Below are positions 35,361 to 45,486 of a DNA stretch of 64,000 nucleotides, piece after piece. Source of the DNA: Thamnidium elegans (taxonomy: Eukaryota; Mucoromycota; Mucoromycetes; Mucorales; Mucoraceae); contig JAIXMG010000035.1 in NCBI GenBank assembly GCA_025201345.1, positions 351,965-415,964 on the forward strand, given 5' to 3'. Position numbers and translations under genes: made by a program. The stretch's first letter is position 1. Each line of letters starts with the position of its first letter. The notes below the pieces were generated by a model. That model had not been told where the DNA came from. It worked only from the letters and a program-made list of their open reading frames with translations, and ran no database searches.

Positions 35361-38300
35361 TTATTTTTTAAAACGAACGGCATCAGTAGCTACTTTCACC
35401 AACTGCTGTTTTCGACGTGGATTACGACGAAATGCGTCCTGTGTGGGGTTAGTCCCAACAGGTTTTGTATGTAAACTAGTTTTCCGATGTTGTTTGAGAT
35501 TGTCAACTTTTGGTTTGGAGCTGGATTCTTTGTTCGTTACATCTATGTCATCATTGAGTATTGTCTCAATGTGTTTAAGACGTGATCCTGTAACTTGTTT
35601 ATCAAAAGTGTTTGAATCTGGTTTGTTTGTTTTAAATAATTTTTGAAGTGCTGATTTCTCTTCTGTAGGTATTTCACCTTTTAAACGTTTCCAGTACGTC
35701 ATAACAGCTTGAGGATCAGTGAAGTTTTTCAAAGGGATCCAACTGTCATGGTCAGGAGAGTAATTTTTCCAGCGTATCTTATAAAGACGATCCTTGTATT
35801 CACCTTTGTGGTCAACAATGGCATCAAATTCATAGATATCTTCTTTGGAAACAACAGCGTCTTGAGAAACTAATTTTAGTTCTGAAGGAGTATATTCTCT
35901 AGGCATGAGTAAACCCATTTCATCACGAAGAGTATAATTGCCGTGTTGTGTTTTACGTATCACTTCATATGGACCTTCATATATTGCCGTGAGTGATTTA
36001 AGGATACCCTTTTTCTTTACAACGACGAAGCTTCCAATAGGAAAGTCAACTAAACGATGTTTTTTATCAAACTGATTTTTCATCATTTTGTTGTATATTT
36101 CAGTACGTTCTTTTATGGCAGGAAAAACGACATCTGACATATATTCAATTCTTTTTAAGAGTTCGTCGTTATCCATCGGTTCTAATCCATCATCAGGATC
36201 ATTAAATAATGGATATTCGTTTGACATTTTCCTTGCAAACATTAAATTAAATGGGCTCGTATTTAAACGTTTGGAAACTTTACAGTTCATCATGAGTTGT
36301 ACTGAATTAACTTCTAAATCCCAGTCATCTTCAGGTACTCCTTGTATCAATTTTGATAAAAGTTTCTTACATGATTGCACGAATCTTTCGGCACCACCAT
36401 TACTGGATGCAAAGTATGCAAGAGATAGTCGTTTGTCTATCTTCATTGCTTCACAAAGTAAATCCAATATTTTATTTTTCCATTCTGTTCCTCGATCAGA
36501 ATTCAGAATACGGGGATAACCGATTAATGAAAAAATAGAAATTAATTCTTTTGCTACTGTCTTTGCAGATTTATCTGGGATAGGGCGTAATACTACGAAC
36601 CTAGTAGCAATGTCTAATAAGACCAAAATATATGTGTTGTTGGACGTAGTTACCGGGAATGGCCCGCATAAATCTACTTGAAAATGAAAGCCCACGGTAT
36701 AACAGTATAAAGGCTTTAAAGGATTGTAGCCTTTTTTAGACACTTGTACCTTATGGCAAAGTTTGCATTGTTTTACTATTTCTAATGCATCTTTAATGAT
36801 ATGTGGCCAGTTCATACCTTCATCTTTTCTTATACGTTGGATGATTGCTTCAGAACCTCCATGGCCGAAGTTATGAGCGTTTTCGAGGATCTCTTTTCTA
36901 TCCTTCTCATCTGGAATAATATAAGATTCGTCCATATTTTGTACATAGTTGATCTGAAAATTCTCATTAGGGTCAACTTCCGTCATGTTTTCATCCAAGA
37001 TATTATGAATGTTTTTTATTATCCATGAGGTAATGCGTACATTATTATGTATATTTTCCGGCTTAGTTTGTGCATCATTTGTGTCACAGTAATATTGACT
37101 AAAATTAGGAATACGTTCCAGATTAATGTCGCCGTTAAATTCTACAAATTCCTTTTTATTTAACATAACCAAATCCTGGTCTTGTTTATTTGTCTTTTCT
37201 TTCCTTTTCTTTTGGTTTTTAGACTTTTTATTCTTTTGACCATGATTGAATATTTGTGGAAACATATTCTTTTCTTCTTTTTCATACGGAATCTTATCTT
37301 GATTCGTAGGGAACAGACGAGAGAGTTTATCACTCATAACGTTTTCTACCCCAGGAATCCAAATAACTTTCATATTTGGGAAGGAGAGAATTACTTCCAT
37401 GTATCTTAACATCATCATGGACATATGTTTGGTTGTAAATAAATACGATAAACTTCTATGATCAGTATAACATTTAAATGGACGATCACCATGTAGAAAT
37501 TTATAAAATTTTGTTAAACCGGTAGTCAATGCAAGCAATTCTTTCTTGGTTACACTATAACTACGTTGGCTTGGTGATAATGCTTTCGACGCAAAACCAA
37601 TGTATTTGATAGTCTTAGTTCCTTTTTCTTTATCCACAAATTCTTGGAAAATACAGGAACCTACACTGTAGCTGCTAGCATCCACACTCAAACTAAATTC
37701 GTGATTTAAGTCAGGATGACTAAGGACTATGTTTTGTTTTATAATATCAATAATGCTTTGATAGTGTTCATCCATTTGTGGAGTCCATTTGAACATTTTT
37801 TCTGTGCTGTATCTTAAATGGTCAAGTGGAGCTGTTAAAGCACTAGCATTTGGAAGATGCCCACGCATATAGCTTACCCACCCACAGAATTTCATCATCT
37901 GTTTAGCATTAGTAGGTTTCTCCCAACTATCAATATTTGTTAATCTTCTTGGATCTATAGATTTTCCTTGTTCAGAAATACAGAATCCAAGTAAATACAC
38001 AGCAGATCTTGCTAAATGCATCTTTTCTTGATTCAATGGTAATTTATATGTTGTCAATGCTTCGATGACACGTTGACAATGAATCTCATGATCTTTTAAG
38101 TTTTTAGAATGACATACGAGATCATCAATATATATACATGTGAATTCTTTCATGTCAGCGAAAATTGTCTCCATGACATTTTGGAAGATACCCGATAAGG
38201 ATTTTAAACCAAAACATGCGCCTCTATGTCTGAAAGTTTTTCCTTCAAATGTAAAGCTTAATTTATGACGATCTTTTTCATTGATTTCCAATCTGTGGAA

Positions 38301-40754
38301 AGCGCCTGATATGTCAAAGACACTAAAGATTTTTGAATCACGTACAGAGTGAAATATATCTTCAATTAATGGGGTATTTACGTTTGATACATTTTCAAGT
38401 AAGTTATTAATCTTTCTGGTATCTAAACATACTCTCCATTTTTTCTTTCCGTCTACACCAGTTGGTTTAGGTACCAGCGTAAGTGGACTGTTGAAACTAC
38501 TTGGTGAAGCTAATTCTATAGTTCGGTCATCAAGCCATTTCTTAATTTGTTCTCTAACTACAGGTAATAATGAATACGCAATAGGATAAGGTCTAGAGAA
38601 ACTAGTTTGATGGGGAGGTGTATTTAAATAAACAACAGCTTCCTTTAATGGACATAATTCATGTACATTGATATTTTCATTAGCTTTTAAATATGGTTTC
38701 ATACTTTCCATAAAAGCTTCATATTCTTTTTCCGAACATGCTTTAGATTCATTAGGTTTATATAATGTATCATCCACAGATTCGTTGTAGATAACTTCTT
38801 CTTTTTCATTGAAGTTGTATGCAATATTTTCTATATAAATTCCAAGTTTAGGAATGAGGTCTCTGCCGATCAAGATTGGGATCTTATTATCAGGCATTTC
38901 CACAATCTCAAAACTATGGTGGAAAACATCTTTTCCTCTGTAGTTTACTTCAAGAGGTTTTGTTTTTCCAATACGCATGGCAAATGCATCTTTAATTACA
39001 AAAGATAATCTACCTTCAGCAGGTATGATATCATCAAAGACAGTTTTATCCTCAAAATCATATGTTTTATTAATTAATGATACGGTAGCACCAGTATCAA
39101 GCATGCTAACCAATTTCTCGTTATTAATGGTAATAAAAGGGGAATATGGTGAAAGTTCTTCTAACTCTTTTTCAGAATACCCATCAATTAAATAGCAAGA
39201 AATATTATTTTTATCTTTTAAATTTTTATTAAAAAAAGGTTTAACATTTGTTTTTTCCTTATCTGGGAATTGGTAATTAATAGAGAAGTTTTCTAAATCA
39301 TCTAAAATTAGGTTATAGGTTTCACTATAATGACCAGTAATAGAGTTAGTATCCTGTTCGGGATTATTATAGAAAATTTTTATTACCTGTTGTTTTCTTC
39401 TCTCAGCTTGTTTGAGGAGGAATTGTTTATATTTGTCGCTTTTGAGATAGTCGACACAGGTCTTCAAATGTTCAAAGTTGAAGTTGGCTTTTTTGCAATA
39501 TATACATAATTTATCTTCTTTGAGTTTCTTATTTTGATACTCATAGTTGTTGGTTTCGATTAATGCACGTTTCTTGCTTTCAAAACCTTCGACGTTACTG
39601 TAACTTCTTTTATTTGTTGCAGAAGTTGTTACCGCCAAGTATAAGGCCTCCTGGATATCACCGATATTCTTTTCTAAATATCTGAATACCTCATGTAAAG
39701 TATTGGGGAGGTAGGAGTCGGAGTCTTGTCTCTTATTCTTTTTCAGAGAGTTGGTAACTTCTTCCCGAGCCTTTGGTAACAATGATTTGATAAATTTCAT
39801 TGCTTCGATGGCATCACTAGGTTGTTTACTATTGGGTAAACGAAGATATGTCTCCAAGTAGCGGTCGACATAATCCCTAATGGATTCTTGTTGGCCTTGA
39901 CGTAAGTCCAAATATTTTTCAATATTGTTGGCCATGTTAGCTGAGTTTCCAAATCGATCAATCAATTTTTCTTTAATTTCATTCCACTTGGTGTTCTCAC
40001 TAAGTGGGTTGATGAAGTTGGAATACCAGCGATGATGTTTGTCATTTTTGCTGTATAAAAAGGATTTGGCTAAATATTTTTTCCAATCTTTGTTGATATC
40101 CACATCATTTGTTTTCAGGATCATTTCGAACATAGAAACAAATGTTTCAGCGTTGTCATACGAAGGTTTGTTTTCCGATTTACAAGCTGATGGATCATCG
40201 TTGAGTTGAAAGAATGGTACATCAAATCTCTTCTGATTGATTTTTGTTGGTACATTCTGTGTAACAACTTTGGCTTCGTCATTCTTCAATTGTTGAATGG
40301 ACAACTTCAACTGTTTGATTAGTTGGTTGTTCTTAACGAGTTCATCAGCATCTTCACTGAAAAGTTGTTTTTTGAATAATTGCCTGATCTTCTTTTCATA
40401 AAGGTTGATCAGATCCTCATCTAAATTTTTAGAAGAAGAGTTAATATTGCTTTCTGCAATAATTGAAACATTATTAATCTTTCTGATTAATTGATGTTGG
40501 TTTTTACCTTCATCAAGTTCCGAATTGTTACCGGCACCAACTTCTTCCTTTCTGGTAGAAGTGGCTTCAGGGACCAAGGGGGAGAGGACTTCTTCTTCTT
40601 CTTCATCCGTAAGGTTCATGGCCGAGAGTTCCATGGGATCAAATTCATTCATGTTGACGTCTTGGTCCATGGTAGGGGAAACGGGAGCGACAGAGGCAGC
40701 AGAGTCAATAGGAGCAACAGCGGCAGAGGGAGCAGAGATTCTTTCAGTGTTCAT
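35361..40754 (-). CDS. Gag-Pol polyprotein of chromovirus (1797 residues, intact)
   Basis: Single fused frame, as in fission yeast Tf1. Order with approximate residues: Gag with a Cys/His finger (CIYCKKANFNFEHLKTC, ~415); aspartic protease LDTGATVSLI (~550); reverse transcriptase with FSVFDISGAFHRL and the YIDD active site (~875); RNase H beginning SLSVDASSYSVGS (~1024) and including CYTDHRSLSYLF; integrase with HHCC finger (HNFGHGG ... CKLCHK, ~1296-1335) and a DDE triad (VDLCG ~1361, LNSDRGTEW ~1419, GGAERF ~1451). A chromodomain follows (~1634-1690: YEFDAIVDHKG, YKIRWKNYSPDHDSWIP) with its aromatic-cage residues preserved, implying histone-guided integration. No stop or frameshift is present. 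Confidence 0.95.
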   Translation of the reverse strand: MNTERISAPSAAVAPIDSAASVAPVSPTMDQDVNMNEFDPMELSAMNLTDEEEEEVLSPLVPEATSTRKEEVGAGNNSELDEGKNQHQLIRKINNVSIIAESNINSSSKNLDEDLINLYEKKIRQLFKKQLFSEDADELVKNNQLIKQLKLSIQQLKNDEAKVVTQNVPTKINQKRFDVPFFQLNDDPSACKSENKPSYDNAETFVSMFEMILKTNDVDINKDWKKYLAKSFLYSKNDKHHRWYSNFINPLSENTKWNEIKEKLIDRFGNSANMANNIEKYLDLRQGQQESIRDYVDRYLETYLRLPNSKQPSDAIEAMKFIKSLLPKAREEVTNSLKKNKRQDSDSYLPNTLHEVFRYLEKNIGDIQEALYLAVTTSATNKRSYSNVEGFESKKRALIETNNYEYQNKKLKEDKLCIYCKKANFNFEHLKTCVDYLKSDKYKQFLLKQAERRKQQVIKIFYNNPEQDTNSITGHYSETYNLILDDLENFSINYQFPDKEKTNVKPFFNKNLKDKNNISCYLIDGYSEKELEELSPYSPFITINNEKLVSMLDTGATVSLINKTYDFEDKTVFDDIIPAEGRLSFVIKDAFAMRIGKTKPLEVNYRGKDVFHHSFEIVEMPDNKIPILIGRDLIPKLGIYIENIAYNFNEKEEVIYNESVDDTLYKPNESKACSEKEYEAFMESMKPYLKANENINVHELCPLKEAVVYLNTPPHQTSFSRPYPIAYSLLPVVREQIKKWLDDRTIELASPSSFNSPLTLVPKPTGVDGKKKWRVCLDTRKINNLLENVSNVNTPLIEDIFHSVRDSKIFSVFDISGAFHRLEINEKDRHKLSFTFEGKTFRHRGACFGLKSLSGIFQNVMETIFADMKEFTCIYIDDLVCHSKNLKDHEIHCQRVIEALTTYKLPLNQEKMHLARSAVYLLGFCISEQGKSIDPRRLTNIDSWEKPTNAKQMMKFCGWVSYMRGHLPNASALTAPLDHLRYSTEKMFKWTPQMDEHYQSIIDIIKQNIVLSHPDLNHEFSLSVDASSYSVGSCIFQEFVDKEKGTKTIKYIGFASKALSPSQRSYSVTKKELLALTTGLTKFYKFLHGDRPFKCYTDHRSLSYLFTTKHMSMMMLRYMEVILSFPNMKVIWIPGVENVMSDKLSRLFPTNQDKIPYEKEEKNMFPQIFNHGQKNKKSKNQKKRKEKTNKQDQDLVMLNKKEFVEFNGDINLERIPNFSQYYCDTNDAQTKPENIHNNVRITSWIIKNIHNILDENMTEVDPNENFQINYVQNMDESYIIPDEKDRKEILENAHNFGHGGSEAIIQRIRKDEGMNWPHIIKDALEIVKQCKLCHKVQVSKKGYNPLKPLYCYTVGFHFQVDLCGPFPVTTSNNTYILVLLDIATRFVVLRPIPDKSAKTVAKELISIFSLIGYPRILNSDRGTEWKNKILDLLCEAMKIDKRLSLAYFASSNGGAERFVQSCKKLLSKLIQGVPEDDWDLEVNSVQLMMNCKVSKRLNTSPFNLMFARKMSNEYPLFNDPDDGLEPMDNDELLKRIEYMSDVVFPAIKERTEIYNKMMKNQFDKKHRLVDFPIGSFVVVKKKGILKSLTAIYEGPYEVIRKTQHGNYTLRDEMGLLMPREYTPSELKLVSQDAVVSKEDIYEFDAIVDHKGEYKDRLYKIRWKNYSPDHDSWIPLKNFTDPQAVMTYWKRLKGEIPTEEKSALQKLFKTNKPDSNTFDKQVTGSRLKHIETILNDDIDVTNKESSSKPKVDNLKQHRKTSLHTKPVGTNPTQDAFRRNPRRKQQLVKVATDAVRFKK

Positions 40755-40769
40755 ATTCGATAAAAAAAT

Positions 40770-41624
40770 TGTTGGAATTGAAGTAAATTAGACGATAAAT
40801 TATCGAGATAAAACTTAGAGAAATTTATTCATTAAAAATAAACTAAAGAATCCTGCTAAACTAAATAATAATCCCTTTTTATACTTCTTGACAACCGTAA
40901 TCGGTACCTGATCTTATTGTTATGATAGGTTCGGGTCAATATCTAGACTCAACCTTCTCACTTTCAAATATATATATTCTACTCTTTCGAATTGACTATA
41001 AATATTCTTTGATCCAATCCCCTTGATCGGATAACATGTCCTTCCGGTAATCTCCACCTTGTTCTTAATAATGACAGGGTGGTCGAATCGTCCTTATTGG
41101 ATATGTTATGAGTAGGTTGATGAAACGTTCCTTATATTTTATTTATATATTTCTGACTAGAACTTTTTCCCGTATAATTATATTTTATATAATTAAAGGA
41201 TTGTAATTACAAGATATAGAGTATTATTACTGTATATTTGTTTTATTATTATAAAGGAGATATTTTCTATATGTCCTAGAGTATATTATTTATACTATAT
41301 TCATATCATTGATGTGAGTTAATGTATTGCTTATAACAATGGGTGTTCCTTTCTTTTATCCAGAGTAGCTAGTTCTGGATCAAGACCAATGTTATTACAA
41401 TATCTCTTATCTCGCATTAATGTTATTGGATTAAAATTTTTATATTTTAAGTCAGAAGTAGGAACCGTTTTCACTAGAAATGTCCGTATTGATTTCGGTG
41501 TTTAATAATAATGTATCGGGATGCATTATTATTGAAATATTAGAAGTTTTTATTATTAAGCTTGTTTTTATTCACAATATGATTATTTATATGTTTTATA
41601 TAAATATCAACCTCAAATACGACA
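40770..41624 (-). repeat. 5' LTR of the chromovirus
   Basis: Second copy of the 855-bp terminal repeat; it carries the promoter for the minus-strand element. The Gag-Pol ATG lies only 15 bp inside it, leaving an unusually short untranslated leader outside the LTR. Confidence 0.95.
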
Positions 41625-42230
41625 ATTACATATGCATATAGTTTTGTGTAAAACTACGTATAAATTATATTACTGCATATTACTTGGATACAACAAGATT
41701 AATGTTGAATACATATATTAATCATTGTATATTATATTATTTTCTTTTTTTAGCTATTACATAAATTACCTCTTCCAGATAAAACAATGTTAACAAGGAT
41801 CTTCCTCATTGTTCTAGTACAAAAAATCAAACCTTCATGATTGCTATAAATTTAAAAATCTAATTAAGAGAACCAAAATAATATAAATACCTTCAACTTT
41901 TATTTAATAAAATATAATTCACTTTTTGTAAACAATTTAATCTTATACTTCCCTTATTTTATAAAAGACCTTTAAAATCAAGCTCTTTTATTTTATTTTG
42001 TACTTGAATTCCCTTGGATCTTACTTTCCATTGTATTTTTTACCTAAATCTTTTATTCTACTTTATTACTTAAGTCGTTCTACTTATAAAACAGGAACTG
42101 GTGCTCACTTTTCTTACTATTACCTTATTATACTCATTTTACACTTTACCACACTATCGATTGATTAACACCAAATTCTAACAAAAGTAAACAAGTCTAC
42201 AAACACTACACCAAACAAAATTAATAAAAG
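41625..42230. other. AT-rich spacer between chromovirus and tRNA-Asp
   Basis: No gene recognised. The stretch begins with the ATTAC duplication of the chromovirus, continues as AT-rich sequence, and may include decayed LTR sequence, but no boundaries can be set. Confidence 0.45.
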
Positions 42231-42302
42231 CTCTCCGACTGGGAATTGAACCCAGGTCTCCCGCGTGACAGGCGGGGATACTCACCACTATACTATCGAA
42301 GA
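42231..42302 (-). tRNA. tRNA-Asp (anticodon GUC)
   Basis: A complete 72-nt cloverleaf on the minus strand. The acceptor stem TCTTCGA pairs with TCGGAGA (one G-U pair), followed by discriminator G. The D arm is GTATAGTGGTGAGTAT, the anticodon stem-loop is CCCGC-CTGTCAC-GCGGG with GTC, and the T arm is CTGGG-TTCAATT-CCCAG. No intron and no encoded CCA. A T run for Pol III termination is not obvious immediately after the 3' end (the plus strand upstream reads taataaaag). It is the only tRNA gene found in the window. Confidence 0.93.
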
Positions 42303-42519
42303 GAGACATTGTCTTGTCAACCTGAAAATCGCTGATGGTTTGGATGCCCCGGAACTCAACAGTTCGGTCCGAAACAATTCGGCTGGTACGACTACAGCCG
42401 AAGACCCTATGGACATCCCAGTTGATATCGAGCTCAGACTCAAGAAGACTAAGATCCAGAAAAGGAAGTTTGTGCCATCCGTTAGGAATTACGTAAGAAG
42501 GAAAAAAGCTAAGCAATAA
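42303..42519 (+). pseudogene. Orphan coding-like fragment beside tRNA-Asp
   Basis: This stretch is richer in GC than its surroundings and stays open to a stop at 42519, encoding a plausible C-terminal protein part: LKIADGLDAPELNSS, AEDPMDIPVDIELRLKK, ending FVPSVRNYVRRKKAKQ. It has no start codon of its own outside the tRNA gene. It could be the end of a transposon Gag-like protein or of a host gene captured near the tRNA. Not recognised. Confidence 0.4.
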
Positions 42520-42805
42520 TGAATAATGATCACCTCTTCAATATCGCATATCATTACTAAAACCTTTACCGAATATTAAACGGATGCACTTATTATAAAT
42601 ACTTATGATTATCACACTACACATTATATATATATTTATTCCTTATTACTAATACTATTATATCGCTTAACTATAAATACCCCCACTCTATAACTAATAA
42701 AACATTATCTTCTATTTGACATAACTACTTACTTAATTGATTAACCACTGAGAGTTGAATCAATTACATTTAAATCACTATAAATACTATTACAAAACTT
42801 ACATT

Positions 42806-42820
42806 TGGTAGCACCAGTTT
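42806..42820 (+). other. Primer-binding site of the decayed Ty3-type element
   Basis: TGGTAGCACCAGTTT starts two bases after a CA dinucleotide (42802-42803) that probably ends the 5' LTR. TGGTAGC matches the 3' end of initiator tRNA-Met used by yeast Ty1 and Ty3, so tRNA-iMet priming is inferred. The LTR's left end could not be fixed because the 3' LTR is missing. Confidence 0.6.
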
Positions 42821-42826
42821 CTCAAG

Positions 42827-43953
42827 ATGACAGGAAAAGAAGACTATAACAGCAATAATGAAATGGCTGAACTTATCAAGAGGTTCACTACGGCTATGAC
42901 TGAAAACAAACAAATTAGGGTAAAAGAACCTAATACTTATGATGGTACAAGAGATGCTCTTTTAATTGATGGGTGGTTTAGATCAGTTGAAAGATATGTA
43001 AACTTTCAAGGGTGGAACACTGAAAGAAGCTACTTATTTGGTACTACTCTTTTACGTGATAGAGCTGACGCATGGTTTAGAACCATTGAATTAACTGACG
43101 AAGCCCCTACTACGTGGTTGGAATTGAAGAGATTAATTACTGAATTTTTTAGGCCTGACAATTCTGTTAGAATTGCTCGTGATCGTTTAGCTGTATTAAA
43201 ACAGACAGGTGATCTGGTAACTTATATTAACAATTTTATGGATATTAAATTGGCTATCCCTGGAATGACTGATGATGAAGGTTGTGACAAGTTTGTCCGA
43301 GGTTTAATAAGTAAACAAATGCGTTCTCACATTAGACAATATGAAGCAAATACGTTAAAAGAAGCTATTCATGCCGCCTTAGCTTTTGATAGTGCTCAAC
43401 ATGAAGAAGATTCGTTTAATAATTCTACTTCAAACTTACGTCCCAAACAACGAGTGGTTGATGATCCAATGGATCTTGATGCAATTGATGATAGAAATTA
43501 TCAAAGATCAAACTCAAGGTTTAACAACAATTACTCTCGTAATCAATCCTCTCCTGGTTATTCCCGTACTCAAAACTCTTCCGGTTACTCTCGCGAAAGA
43601 AGCTATCGTCCTAACAATTATTCTCGTAATAATTCTGGTGGTTCTACTGGTTCTTGTTACTATTGTCATAAAACTGGGCATTTGAAAAGAAATTATCGAA
43701 CTAGGTTATCAGACATCAAGAGATTAGATGATCAACATTACAAGAAGGATTTTCACTCAACGTAGTTGAAGAACAGGAAGTTCAACTACTTGAATCAGAT
43801 AATGATGACAATTTTCCTGATAACAATAAAAATTTAATTGATTTTGACCTCTATTCTAATGCTATTTCACTTGATAGTAACCAATACCCTACACTGACTC
43901 CAAACCCTTTTCCTACTCAAACTATAATTGAAAGTAAATTCCAGACTCAAGAT
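42827..43953 (+). pseudogene. Gag region of the decayed Ty3-type element
   Basis: The frame opens at 42827 and carries a retrotransposon Gag capsid fold (ADAWFRTIELTDEAPTTW, LKRLITEFFRP, CDKFVRGLI) and an Asn/Ser/Arg-rich tail. The zinc knuckle reads CYYCHKTGHLKRNY, where the last Cys of CX2CX4HX4C has become Tyr. A shift near 43750 ends the frame; the coding sense continues in another frame (GFSLNVVEEQEVQLLES) to the TIR transposon. Both changes suggest a dead element. Confidence 0.85.
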
Positions 43954-43956
43954 GTA

Positions 43957-45486
43957 CACCACGGCGAGAAATAGCGCTAAATCTTAAGCACTGGTGCTTG
44001 TACAAGCACTGGAATGCTTGGGGAAGCACTAGCGCTAATTTTAAGCAGGTGAAAAAAAAAATAATCACTGGAAATTGGAACCCCATCTTTTCAAGCTCAG
44101 GGTTAGCTTTTTTTCACAAAAAAAATAAAATAAAATAAAAAAGAAATACTAGTAAAAATTATGTTTTTGAAAAAAAAAACCATTTCAACGCTTGGTGAAG
44201 CGCTAACGCTAAATTTAGCACTGAATTTTTTTTTATGTACCGTTTGACATATTGTTATTTTATCTTCCGCTTAATAAAAGACTTTATAAACTATGCGTTT
44301 TTTTTTTCAAGCTTCACTCTATTCAACTACTTTATAACTATTTTACTTTTTTAAATGAATATTACGACCGTTAGTTACAACAATAAAAAAAGACCTTACT
44401 GCTAACTCCATAAAATATGGTAAATAATAAAGATGTAATTCTAATTTATTGTACATATACAGAATTTTTTATAATAAGCCTATCTCGTAATAATTTGCAA
44501 ATCACTATCGAAGTAGAAGCTCCTTTTTTTTAAAAGTCAAAAATATATCCTTTTTTTTTAAGACAAACGAAATAATTTACACTACTATTACAAGTCGTTT
44601 ATCTTGCTGGCATTTTTGAACATGTCTTGATCGAAAGCTGTCGAAGACAAAATGACATAGTACCAATTGGACGATCCAACTTGTTTATTTATCAAGTCAG
44701 TCTTTTGAATTAAACCAACAGTTGAAATAATGTCAGATTAATAACACTGGGGATTCGTTTTTTTTTAGTATAAATATTTAGTTTTTTTTTTAATTGCTTT
44801 TCCTTTCCTTTTATTTTTTTTCTTTTATCAATTTTTCTTAATAAAATAAAATAAAAGTTCTTTTGAACTTTACTTATATAGGTTTTCGCCATGTTGTAAC
44901 TCATCTCATTCTTTGAAATCAGGTAATGCTATTAAGTATAAACTATGAAGACAACTTCATATATCTAATATTCTATTATTTTTATTACTGCTTGCTTAAA
45001 GGGTGTTTACTTTAATAAATTTTGCTAAAAGGTAATTATTTCATTTGATTCAAACTTAATAATAGCTTATTCTGACTCTTTTTTTTTTTATAGGTATTGT
45101 CTTATTCCACAAGTGTCCATTCCCTTTTTTTTTTCTTTTTTTTATTATTGTCCGTATCAAAATATAATAACAAACTATAATATACACATATACTCTTCCA
45201 TTTCTTAATATATACATTCACGTATAAATAAATAATAAAAATGCTCGCTTTTTTTTTCAGAATCTCTTTTTTTTTATATACCTGAATATATAAATATTTA
45301 TTACAAAATGTGCTATAATTATTATATTATTGAATAAATATTTTATACCATGACCTGATTAATTCCATACCGTCGTAATGCTGTTTTTTTTTAAATGTGC
45401 GCCAACGCTTAATCTAGCGCTAGCGCTAAACCAAGCACCAGTGCTTAGCAACAGCGCTAAATTTAGCGCTATTTCTCGCCTTGGTG
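43957..45486. mobile_element. Non-autonomous TIR DNA transposon (1530 bp) nested in Gag-Pol
   Basis: The ends are inverted repeats of 26 bp with one mismatch, beginning CACCA(C/A)GGCGAGAAATAG, flanked by the 3-bp duplication GTA (43954-43956 and 45487-45489). Deleting the element plus one GTA rejoins the host frame as Asp-Val-Val-Val-Glu, proving the boundaries. Inside both ends are further short palindromic blocks (AGCACTGGTGCT, AGCGCTA), typical of subterminal transposase sites. The interior has no transposase, only AT-rich DNA. CAC termini with a 3-bp duplication suggest the CACTA (EnSpm/CMC) superfamily; Harbinger-type elements also make 3-bp duplications. Confidence 0.9.

Larger units (their letters stand above)
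34225..41624 (-). mobile_element. Intact Ty3-type chromovirus LTR retrotransposon (7.4 kb)
   Basis: Full-length LTR retrotransposon lying on the minus strand. It has 855-bp direct LTRs with TG...CA ends, one uninterrupted Gag-Pol frame, and a 5-bp target duplication ATTAC at 34220-34224 and 41625-41629. The two LTRs look identical by eye, so insertion is recent. A G7-containing purine tract at 35081-35095 (read on the minus strand) fits the polypurine tract. Sequence next to the 5' LTR (40769 leftwards) does not begin with TGG, so a standard tRNA 3'-end primer site is not evident. Everything required for autonomous movement seems present. Confidence 0.93.

Noticed and set aside
35208..35646. 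Plus-strand frames opposite the chromovirus Gag-Pol end.
   Set aside because: Shadows of the minus-strand Gag-Pol and its 3' noncoding region.
44710..44904. 64-residue frame inside the TIR transposon, considered as a transposase remnant.
   Set aside because: Lys/Ile-rich low complexity with no DDE-type motif.
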